Positions 1 to 5,078 of a stretch of 5,763 nt of DNA are shown in pieces. Each line of letters starts with the position of its first letter. Within the stretch, counting starts at the first letter, position 1. The position numbers were made by a program, and so were the translations under genes. The stretch covers positions 1 through 5,763 of the forward strand of contig DJEP01000122.1 of assembly GCA_002431915.1 (NCBI GenBank). The letters run 5' to 3'. Source of the stretch: Lachnospiraceae bacterium UBA5895. Lineage in GTDB: Bacteria; Bacillota; Clostridia; Lachnospirales; Lachnospiraceae. The notes under the pieces are model-generated. The model saw only the letters and a program-made list of their open reading frames with translations. It did not search any database and was not told the DNA's origin.

Positions 1-39
1 AGCATTCCTTCACTAACTCTCCATTTAATGAACCAACTA

Positions 40-462
40 CTAACAATCAACATATTCCTGTATCTGTGCATAACTCTCCGGCTCCAGGTCATATCCCAGA
101 TAGGCAATTCCCTGATAGACGGTCTTGGGAACTTCTTCCGCTGCGCTCAGTTTCTTACGGATGGATTCGATCAGCCTCCGCTTTGCCGCAAAGACCTCCT
201 CATCTGCTGCGTAAAATTGCGCCATATCGTAATCTGAAGTATTACCGCAGGGATTCAGGCAGGTGGCGCAGTCCGGTGCAATGGTGAATTTCTCCGCATG
301 GATCTTCTCCACCATCTCTTCCTCGCTGCCCGCATCTGTCAGGCGCAGGAAAGCCTCCCGGATCACGCTGTCGGTCTGTTTAGTTTTCCCGTTATTGGAC
401 ACGGCACCCACCAGCCCAATCAGAGCACTAATGATTCTGTCTCCCTGCATTTGCATTTCCAT
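40..462 (-). CDS. Small protein resembling the N-terminal helical domain of hybrid cluster protein (Hcp)
   Basis: A 140-residue protein. From memory of clostridial Hcp (hydroxylamine reductase) sequences, it follows the part just after the N-terminal cluster ligands: a helix with SALIGL near residue 12, a second helix with SVIREAF near 32, a CATCLNPCG block with Cys65, Cys68 and Cys72, then TSDYDM (75-80), AADEEV (85-90) and YQGIAYLGYD (116-125). Full Hcp is about 520-560 residues. This protein lacks both the N-terminal four-Cys motif and the C-terminal domains that hold the hybrid cluster, so hydroxylamine reductase activity is not expected. The remaining Cys65/68/72 could bind an Fe-S cluster (inference). 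I chose the ATG at 462 because GGAG lies 6 nt upstream; a longer TTG start at 501 would overlap the upstream gene. It begins 16 nt after the ferredoxin stop, so the two are probably co-transcribed. It may be a conserved stand-alone protein or a remnant of hcp. Confidence 0.72.
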   Translation of the reverse strand: MEMQMQGDRIISALIGLVGAVSNNGKTKQTDSVIREAFLRLTDAGSEEEMVEKIHAEKFTIAPDCATCLNPCGNTSDYDMAQFYAADEEVFAAKRRLIESIRKKLSAAEEVPKTVYQGIAYLGYDLEPESYAQIQEYVDC

Positions 463-478
463 ATCACGCTCCGTTTTT

Positions 479-1216
479 CTAGTCCAGAATCTCTCCGTCA
501 ATGGAGATGGTCACGACCTGCCAGGGCAGGAATTTTCCGCTGTCCTGTATGGCTTTCTTCGCCGCCATTTCCAGTCCACCACAGCAGGGCACTTCCATGC
601 GCACGATGGTCACGGACTGAATGTCATTGTTCCGCAGAATCTCCGTCAGCTTCTCGCTGTAATTCACCGCATCCAGCTTCGGACAACCGATCAGCGTCAT
701 TTTGCCGCGAATAAATTCTTTGTGGAAATTCGCATAAGCATAAGCCGTACAGTCTGCCGCGATGAGCAGCTTTGCTCTGTCAAAGTAGGGAGCCTGTAAA
801 GGTGCCAGTTTGATCTGTACCGGCCAGTTGCACAGCTGAGATTTGATTGCGCCATTGACGTTACTGTTTTCTGTCACTGTCTCTTCATCTTCCTTCCGGT
901 TCATCTGACGCATACGGCTTCCCGGACATCCTCCATGCGGAATCTGCATACCCTCCCGATGCATTTTTTCCTGCTGTTTTAACTGCTGTGCCTGTTTCAC
1001 TGCTGTCTCATCATAGGTCGGTGCTTCCCTTTCCTCGAAGGTGATGGCTCCCGTAGGGCACCCGGGCAGACAGTCGCCAAACCCATCGCAGAAATGCTCT
1101 CTGACCAGCTTTGCCTTGCCGTCTATGATATCTATGGCGCCCTCATGACATGCGGTGGCACAAATGCCGCAGCCATTGCATTTTTCTTCATCAATATGAA
1201 TGATTTTTCGGATCAT
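479..1216 (-). CDS. 4Fe-4S ferredoxin of the hcp-associated type
   Basis: A 245-residue cytoplasmic iron-sulfur protein of the kind often encoded beside hcp in Clostridia, where it is presumed to carry electrons for hydroxylamine or NO detoxification. Residues 1-62 form a bacterial ferredoxin fold. The first cluster motif is complete: Cys13, Cys16, Cys19, Cys23. In the second (Cys43, Cys49, Cys53-Pro) the position expected for another Cys is Phe46, so this site may hold a [3Fe-4S] cluster or use another ligand. A charged, Gln-rich linker (about 70-120) contains GGCPGS at 95-100. The C-terminal domain (about 125-245) has Cys156, IGCPK (176-180) and PCCGG (210-214), which are possible further metal or redox sites. 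The ATG at 1216 has a perfect AGGAGG 5 nt upstream; an in-frame ATG at 1315 has no such site. It leads the downstream Hcp-like gene and has its own promoter with an upstream palindrome. Confidence 0.88.
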   Translation of the reverse strand: MIRKIIHIDEEKCNGCGICATACHEGAIDIIDGKAKLVREHFCDGFGDCLPGCPTGAITFEEREAPTYDETAVKQAQQLKQQEKMHREGMQIPHGGCPGSRMRQMNRKEDEETVTENSNVNGAIKSQLCNWPVQIKLAPLQAPYFDRAKLLIAADCTAYAYANFHKEFIRGKMTLIGCPKLDAVNYSEKLTEILRNNDIQSVTIVRMEVPCCGGLEMAAKKAIQDSGKFLPWQVVTISIDGEILD

Positions 1217-1321
1217 ATTTTCCTCCTCGATTTCTCTATGCTCTTCGTTTTTCTCTGAATCATCAGTTACTTTTCTAAACATCTGACCTGAATTATTCGT
1301 TATATGTTTCATCACGAAATC

Positions 1322-1364
1322 ATTATAGCAAAATCAAGGATTTCATTATGTTGTTTTTCCAACA
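1322..1364 (-). promoter_or_regulatory. Promoter of the ferredoxin operon with Crp/Fnr-type operator at -41.5
   Basis: On the minus strand a TATAAT -10 box (1322-1327) is preceded by TGC, making an extended -10. No good -35 box lies 17 nt upstream. Instead a palindrome, TGTTGTTTTTCCAACA on the plus strand (1349-1364), is centred at 1356.5. With the -10 box ending at -7, transcription would start at 1315 and the palindrome centre falls at -41.5. That is the classic class II position for Crp/Fnr activators. The site matches the palindrome before the regulator gene at 15 of 16 bases. The leader would be 99 nt; I see no clear structure in it. The site lies only 6 nt beyond the stop of the preceding gene. 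Confidence 0.68.
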
Positions 1365-1370
1365 ATACTA

Positions 1371-1979
1371 CTATTTTCTTCGCATACAAAAATCACATTT
1401 TTCTCCACCGGTGGCAAGCGTCTGCGTTCTCTCGAAGGTAAAGTCCCTCAGATTTCCATAGGAATATTCATCGCTCTTGCAGAATCCCGGTCCCAGTTCC
1501 GGGCATCCCAGCTCTTGCATATATTTGCAATACGGGCATTCCAAAATATCAAAATGAACCTCCCACTTTGTCGTCAGCCCAAACCGGTTCCGGAAGCCAC
1601 CTTTGGGACCGAACATGGACTTTGCCATGTTCCGCATAATGGGCAGAAACAGAGCTTTCATCCCCGGGAAACGCATGATGCGGTTTAGCGCAGCCGCCGC
1701 ATTCAACCCGAACTCTTCCAACGCTTCATCCAGCCATTCCAAAACGGATTCCGGATAATATTTTCGCACTGTGGTATAGATTGCCGCTCTTTCACAGCAC
1801 TGCTTCCAGTGCATCTTCGCCGTGTTGTTCAGGTCCGCATAATCACTGTTTACCAACCGCTCATAAGCTGCATTGGACGCAGCGCATATCTTCTCCGCCA
1901 GATCCGTTCCGCCTGCCTCTTTGATATGATCAAACAGCGGCTTGTAAGAACCATCGGTTGTAAAAACTGCTTTTGCCAT
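1371..1979 (-). CDS. ATC-hydrolase-like protein (L-2-amino-thiazoline-4-carboxylic acid hydrolase family)
   Basis: A 202-residue soluble protein. Its C-terminal third carries the signature I associate with the ATC hydrolase family: ELGCPELGPGFCKSDEY around 156-172, then FERTQTLATGGEKCDF around 182-197. The named activity opens the thiazoline ring of 2-aminothiazoline-4-carboxylate on the way to cysteine, but most clostridial members are uncharacterised and the substrate here is unknown. It is Cys-rich: Cys32, Cys61, Cys62, Cys148, Cys151 (CPYC), Cys159, Cys167, Cys195 and Cys198 (CDFC), which suggests metal binding or thiol chemistry. The N-terminal 120 residues look helical. The ATG at 1979 follows GGGAGGG after about 5 nt. 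It starts 32 nt after the paralogous upstream gene ends, so the two form a likely operon. No intrinsic terminator is visible after its stop, so read-through into the ferredoxin operon is possible. Confidence 0.8.
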   Translation of the reverse strand: MAKAVFTTDGSYKPLFDHIKEAGGTDLAEKICAASNAAYERLVNSDYADLNNTAKMHWKQCCERAAIYTTVRKYYPESVLEWLDEALEEFGLNAAAALNRIMRFPGMKALFLPIMRNMAKSMFGPKGGFRNRFGLTTKWEVHFDILECPYCKYMQELGCPELGPGFCKSDEYSYGNLRDFTFERTQTLATGGEKCDFCMRRK

Positions 1980-2011
1980 CTTTTCCCTCCCATAAAATAC
2001 AGATTGCTATC

Positions 2012-2674
2012 TTAAATCTGTTCCAGATTCTCATACTCCTTCAGCACAGGACTTTCATCCCCTACATACCAGTAATCGCAGTACTCTCCGCCCAGTGCTT
2101 CCGTCTGGGTACGAATCAGGCGGGCATGCATGACCTCCGCCAGGTAGTGATCCGTCCGACACAGGTAGGGAAGCAGTTCGTCATATCCGTGTTCCTTCGC
2201 ATGCTTTGCAATAGGGCATCCGACGAGGTGAAAACAGAATCCTTCCGTCCGTTGAGCCGGGTTGATCTCCACCTTCCAGCTGTCCATCCATTCGCCATTA
2301 TCCTGATGCTCTTTCTGCATCTTAATAAAATTCTTATAAGTCTTTTCGAACAATTTATAGATCCACTTACTCTTGTTGCCATTGACGAATTTTCCTAAAA
2401 ATTTCATCCGATCCACTGCCCTGCGTTTGATGGTAAGCAGCGCTTCGCCGTCCAGCATATGATTGCTCGCCTCATAAAAAGAGACAATGGTGAACCAGTC
2501 CAGCATATTGGTCGCCATCATGTTCTCCCCCAGATCCGGCATGTCATTTTTTACAAGCTCTTTATAGTGCTCCTCTGCCTTACGGAAGATTTCCTCCGCC
2601 TGCTCAGGGTACAATTCCCTGCAATATTGTTCATAAGGTTTTCCGTACTTAGATGCTGCATATGCTCTCTTCAT
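2012..2674 (-). CDS. ATC-hydrolase-like protein, divergent paralogue of the next gene
   Basis: A 220-residue soluble protein of the same family as the gene that follows it. Shared features are HLVGCPIAKHAKEHG (149-163), LPYLCRTDHYLAE (168-180) and the ending LIRTQTEALGGEYCDY (186-201). It has fewer cysteines (Cys18, Cys147, Cys153, Cys172, Cys199). It lacks the CPYC pair and has Tyr-Trp-Tyr where the other protein has CDFC. Cys153, Cys172 and Cys199 align with Cys159, Cys167 and Cys195 of the neighbour, with a longer gap between the first two, and are the likely functional core. The ATG at 2674 has AGGAGGT about 7 nt upstream; in-frame ATGs at 2701 and 2758 lack comparable sites, and the 2758 one lies upstream of the predicted transcription start. 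It leads the pair and has its own promoter. The function and substrate are unknown beyond family membership. Confidence 0.8.
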   Translation of the reverse strand: MKRAYAASKYGKPYEQYCRELYPEQAEEIFRKAEEHYKELVKNDMPDLGENMMATNMLDWFTIVSFYEASNHMLDGEALLTIKRRAVDRMKFLGKFVNGNKSKWIYKLFEKTYKNFIKMQKEHQDNGEWMDSWKVEINPAQRTEGFCFHLVGCPIAKHAKEHGYDELLPYLCRTDHYLAEVMHARLIRTQTEALGGEYCDYWYVGDESPVLKEYENLEQI

Positions 2675-2725
2675 GACTGTTACCTCCTCGTTTCCTCCCA
2701 TATCCAGACTGTTCTTCTTATGTGG

Positions 2726-2757
2726 GTTAGTGCATTCTAACTGATAACATTTTATCA
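2726..2757. promoter_or_regulatory. Two abutting 16-bp inverted repeats at the promoter of the ATC-hydrolase-like pair
   Basis: The first repeat is GTTAG-N6-CTAAC (2726-2741). The second, directly adjacent, is TGATAA-N4-TTATCA (2742-2757). Arms in both are perfect. The second covers the predicted -10 box and the first lies just downstream of the predicted start, which is a typical repressor arrangement. Neither matches the TGTTGG-type palindrome found elsewhere in the window, so a different regulator is likely if these are operators. Confidence 0.42.
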
Positions 2758-2777
2758 CATTTATCCGGTCGCTGCAA
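2749..2777 (-). promoter_or_regulatory. Promoter of the ATC-hydrolase-like gene pair
   Basis: On the minus strand, a weak -35 TTGCAG (2772-2777) is followed after 17 nt by TAAAAT (2749-2754), preceded by TGA, which gives an extended -10. Transcription would start near 2742, leaving a 67-nt leader before the ATG at 2674. Two inverted repeats overlap the -10 box and the start point and are listed separately. Confidence 0.55.
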
Positions 2778-2840
2778 TTCCCATTACCGCCTGCAGCACT
2801 GTATTCATGACTCTGGCGGTAATATTCCTACACATACAGC

Positions 2841-2881
2841 AAAAAAACCGCCTGTAAAGATAACACCTCCTTACAAGCGGT
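2841..2881 (-). terminator. Rho-independent terminator of the cupin gene
   Basis: Read on the minus strand, ACCGCTTGTAA (2881-2871) pairs with TTACAGGCGGT (2857-2847): 11 bp including one G-U wobble, with a 13-nt loop, followed by a run of T (2847-2841). On the plus strand the wobble becomes a C-A mismatch and the T-run is poor, so it acts mainly on minus-strand transcripts. It lies about 93 nt after the cupin stop and upstream of the next promoter. The loop contains GGAGGTG, resembling a ribosome binding site, but no gene follows it. Confidence 0.87.
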
Positions 2882-2973
2882 ACTTTTCTTACTATTTTCG
2901 GTGAAAAGAACTTTTTTTCCGCCGTCAAATGAAATCTAGACTTTCCAGCGGTAAGTGCCACACTTTCTATAAT

Positions 2974-3297
2974 TTAGAAAGATACGGTCAGCTGCATCTT
3001 GAACCTCTCTTCGCCATACACTGCGTGAGGGATATCCTTGGGCATGATCAGGGTCTCGCCCTCTTCCACATAGAATACTTCGCCGCCTACGGTGAATCTG
3101 CCCTTGCCTTCCAGAACAGTTACCATAGCGTCGCCGCCTGCAGCATGAGTGGAGATTTCCTCGCCCTTGTCAAAGGAAAAGATCGTCATGCTCACATAGT
3201 CGTTCTGTACCAGCGTCTTGCTGACTACCTGTCCCTCCCGGTATTCTACCAGATCCTTCAGATTTAATTTGGTCTGTTTGTCGATATTTTTATACAT
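2974..3297 (-). CDS. Small single-domain cupin protein
   Basis: A 107-residue protein made of one cupin beta-barrel. Motif 1 runs from Gly45 to Gly64: GEEISTHAAGGD, then VTVLEG. His51 is present, but the usual second His is Ala53 and the usual Glu region has Asp56. Motif 2 runs from Gly80 (GETLIMPKDIPHAV) and keeps His91. This partial metal-ligand set (His51, Asp56, His91) is, as I recall, common in small clostridial cupins, so it may bind metal differently or not at all. The substrate is unknown. The ATG at 3297 has AAAGGA about 9 nt upstream. The gene stands alone: it is divergent from the Crp/Fnr regulator and closed by its own terminator. Divergent pairing with the regulator hints at shared control but does not prove it. 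Confidence 0.86.
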   Translation of the reverse strand: MYKNIDKQTKLNLKDLVEYREGQVVSKTLVQNDYVSMTIFSFDKGEEISTHAAGGDAMVTVLEGKGRFTVGGEVFYVEEGETLIMPKDIPHAVYGEERFKMQLTVSF

Positions 3298-3326
3298 TGT
3301 TATCCATCCTTTCTTACTACATCGTT

Positions 3327-3332
3327 ATTATA
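3327..3332 (-). promoter_or_regulatory. -10 box of the cupin gene
   Basis: TATAAT on the minus strand, placing transcription start near 3320 and leaving a 23-nt leader that contains the ribosome binding site. No convincing -35 box lies 16-18 nt upstream, and I found no palindrome at -41.5, so the promoter is either weak or activator-dependent. Confidence 0.5.
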
Positions 3333-3389
3333 TCTGTCCGGCACACGTCATTGCACTAGCCTATGATCTCATTTTCACCGGAACTTTTC

Positions 3390-3418
3390 TTGACTTTCTG
3401 AGGTGATTATACTAAAAT
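3390..3418 (+). promoter_or_regulatory. Promoter of the Crp/Fnr regulator gene
   Basis: TTGACT (3390-3395), a 17-nt spacer and TAAAAT (3413-3418) form a near-consensus sigma-70/SigA promoter, with transcription predicted to start at about 3425. A weaker inverted repeat, TGATT-N7-AATCA (3404-3420), overlaps the -10 box. Confidence 0.7.
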
Positions 3419-3432
3419 CATCCCATCAAGTA

Positions 3433-3448
3433 TGTTGGTTTTCCAACA
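3433..3448. promoter_or_regulatory. Palindromic operator TGTTGG-TTTT-CCAACA before the regulator gene
   Basis: A perfect 6-bp inverted repeat with a 4-nt centre, the size expected for a Crp/Fnr dimer. It lies about 9-24 nt downstream of the predicted start point and ends 2 nt before the AAGGAG ribosome binding site. Binding there would block transcription of the regulator's own gene. The same site, with one change in 16 bases, is found before the ferredoxin gene. Confidence 0.7.
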
Positions 3449-3464
3449 AAAAGGAGAATTTATT

Positions 3465-4112
3465 ATGAACAATCCTCTCTTTCAGAATATTTTACCCGAA
3501 GATATCCCCGTTATGCTGAAGCGCCTGAACGCCTATACAAAATCCTATCAAAAGGAGGAGTATATCAAGCACGCCGGCGATCCGGCGGATTTCATCGGAA
3601 TCATTGAATCCGGCTCCATTCACGTCCTGCAGGACGATTATTACGGCAACCGCAACATCACCGCCTCCATCCCCGAAGGTTCTCTGTTCGGGGAGGCTTT
3701 CGCCTGCGCAGCGATCCCGTATCTCCCTGTGGATATCGTCGCTGCGGAAGACTGTACCGTAATGTTTTTAAACGGGAAGACTCTGCTAAATACCTGCGAC
3801 AACGGCTGTAAGTTTCACCACACGCTGGTCCGCAATCTCTTGGGAATCGTGGCGCAGAACAATATGTATCTGAACCAGAAGATCAAATATACCTCCCGCA
3901 AGACTACCAGAGAAAAACTGATGGCATACCTGACCGATCAGGCTAAAATGAGAGGCACCAATGATTTCACCATCCCCTTCAACCGTCAGGAACTGGCGGA
4001 TTATCTCGGGGTAGAGAGAAGCGCCATGTCCGCAGAACTGGGCAAGCTCACAAAGCTTGGCATCCTGCAGACACAGCGCAGTCATTTCACATTATTAAAG
4101 CCTTTAGACTAA
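3465..4112 (+). CDS. Crp/Fnr-family transcriptional regulator (HcpR-like)
   Basis: A 215-residue cytoplasmic DNA-binding protein. Residues about 15-120 form the cyclic-nucleotide-type effector domain, with FIGIIESGSI (43-52) and GSLFGEAFA (72-80). The Arg that contacts cAMP in Crp is absent (the stretch reads PYLPVD), so cAMP is an unlikely ligand. A Cys111-x3-Cys115-Lys-Phe-His-His block follows; with Cys81 and Cys97 this could sense redox state or NO (inference). A dimer helix covers about 120-150. The winged helix-turn-helix (about 170-205) has FNRQELADYLGVERSAMSAEL, with ERSAMSAEL as recognition helix. The ATG at 3465 has AAGGAG 8 nt upstream; an in-frame ATG at 3432 lies inside the operator and has no ribosome site. 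Its stop overlaps the ldh stop by 4 nt, tail to tail. Linkage to an hcp-type ferredoxin and the shared palindromes support an HcpR-like role. Confidence 0.88.
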   Translation: MNNPLFQNILPEDIPVMLKRLNAYTKSYQKEEYIKHAGDPADFIGIIESGSIHVLQDDYYGNRNITASIPEGSLFGEAFACAAIPYLPVDIVAAEDCTVMFLNGKTLLNTCDNGCKFHHTLVRNLLGIVAQNNMYLNQKIKYTSRKTTREKLMAYLTDQAKMRGTNDFTIPFNRQELADYLGVERSAMSAELGKLTKLGILQTQRSHFTLLKPLD

Positions 4113-5059
4113 TCCGGATAAAATTCCGTGATTACTTTCTTCAGTACTTCTGCGGATTTCTGTAATTCCACCAGTTCCTTTTCGTTTAGTTCAATGGGAA
4201 CTACGGTCTCAATACCGTTCTCATCCACCACCGCAGGAATGCTTAACACTACATTTTCCAGTCCGTATTCTCCCGTCATAAGGCTGGATACAGGCAGGAT
4301 GGACTGCTCATTACGGACGATGGCTGCACAGATTCTGCATACCGCCATGGCGATTCCGTAATAAGTTGCATGCTTTCTGGCAATGATCTCGTAGGCACTG
4401 TTTTTCACGCTGTTGAATATTTTCTCCATGGATGCCTCATGATCATAATGTCCCCGCAGTTCGCAGAAATCATGAATGGGCATTCCGCCGACTCTGGCAT
4501 CGCTCCAGGCTGCCAGTTCACTGTCCCCATGCTCACCAATGATAAAAGCATGAACACTTCTGCTGTCCACTCCCAGATGTTCTCCCAGCTCATACCGGAA
4601 TCTTCCGGTATCCAGTACCGTTCCGGAACCGATGACACGATTTGCCGGATAACCGGATTCTTTCAGGGCTATGTAAGTCAGAATGTCCACCGGATTGGAG
4701 ACAATGAGCAGGATTCCTTCAAAAGGTCTCTTTTTGATCTCCCCGACAATGGACTTCATAATGGCACTGTTTTTCCGGATCAGATCCAGTCTCGTCTCTT
4801 CGGGCTTCTGGTTGGCACCCGCAGTGATCACAATAACTGCGGCGTCCGTAATATCATCGTAGCTTCCCGCATAAATCTTCATGGGACTGGCAAACGCCAT
4901 GCCATGACTGATGTCCATGGCTTCTCCTTCCGCACGATTCTGATCGGCATCAATCAATACCATTTCCGAAAAAAGTTTACTCTGCATCAAGGCAAACGCG
5001 GAAGACGATCCCACAAATCCGCAGCCTACTACTACCACTTTTCTACTGTTGATACTCAT
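4109..5059 (-). CDS. ldh: L-lactate dehydrogenase
   Basis: A 316-residue NAD-dependent enzyme that reduces pyruvate to L-lactate and regenerates NAD+ in fermentation. The Rossmann motif VGCGFVGSS (11-19) and Asp37 mark NADH binding. In the active-site loop, GANQKPEETR has Gln84, which marks lactate rather than malate dehydrogenase, and Arg90. SNPVD (121-125), Asp150 and Arg153 in VLDTGRFR, catalytic His177 in GEHGDSE, and Thr232 complete the active site. Length is normal for the family. The ATG at 5059 has AGGAGGT about 7 nt upstream. It follows the flavin reductase-rubredoxin gene by 19 nt, so both probably share a transcript. No terminator is visible after its stop, where it meets the convergent regulator gene. 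The clustering suggests lactate formation linked to redox balance here, but this enzyme may not be the organism's only LDH. Confidence 0.95.
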   Translation of the reverse strand: MSINSRKVVVVGCGFVGSSSAFALMQSKLFSEMVLIDADQNRAEGEAMDISHGMAFASPMKIYAGSYDDITDAAVIVITAGANQKPEETRLDLIRKNSAIMKSIVGEIKKRPFEGILLIVSNPVDILTYIALKESGYPANRVIGSGTVLDTGRFRYELGEHLGVDSRSVHAFIIGEHGDSELAAWSDARVGGMPIHDFCELRGHYDHEASMEKIFNSVKNSAYEIIARKHATYYGIAMAVCRICAAIVRNEQSILPVSSLMTGEYGLENVVLSIPAVVDENGIETVVPIELNEKELVELQKSAEVLKKVITEFYPD

Positions 5060-5078
5060 AATTCTTACCTCCTGTCGT

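Noticed and set aside
263..799. A 178-codon open frame on the plus strand
   Set aside because: It is antisense to the ferredoxin and Hcp-like genes, whose protein families are recognisable; its own translation resembles nothing and has no ribosome binding site.
1217..1315. An N-terminal extension of the ferredoxin from an ATG at 1315, coinciding with the predicted transcription start (a leaderless start)
   Set aside because: The perfect AGGAGG directly before the ATG at 1216 and the standard ferredoxin beginning there outweigh it; the extension is charged and low in complexity.
2761..2961. A 66-codon open frame on the minus strand between the cupin and ATC-hydrolase-like genes
   Set aside because: It runs through the terminator hairpin and the promoter region, has no good ribosome binding site and resembles no protein family.
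2963..2981. Inverted repeat CTTTCTA-N5-TAGAAAG at the cupin stop codon as a terminator
   Set aside because: The stem is AT-rich, no T-run follows, and a much better terminator lies downstream at 2841-2881.
3404..3420. TGATT-N7-AATCA over the regulator's -10 box as a second Fnr operator
   Set aside because: The spacer of 7 does not fit Fnr or Crp half-site spacing and the arms are short; chance is likely in AT-rich promoter DNA.
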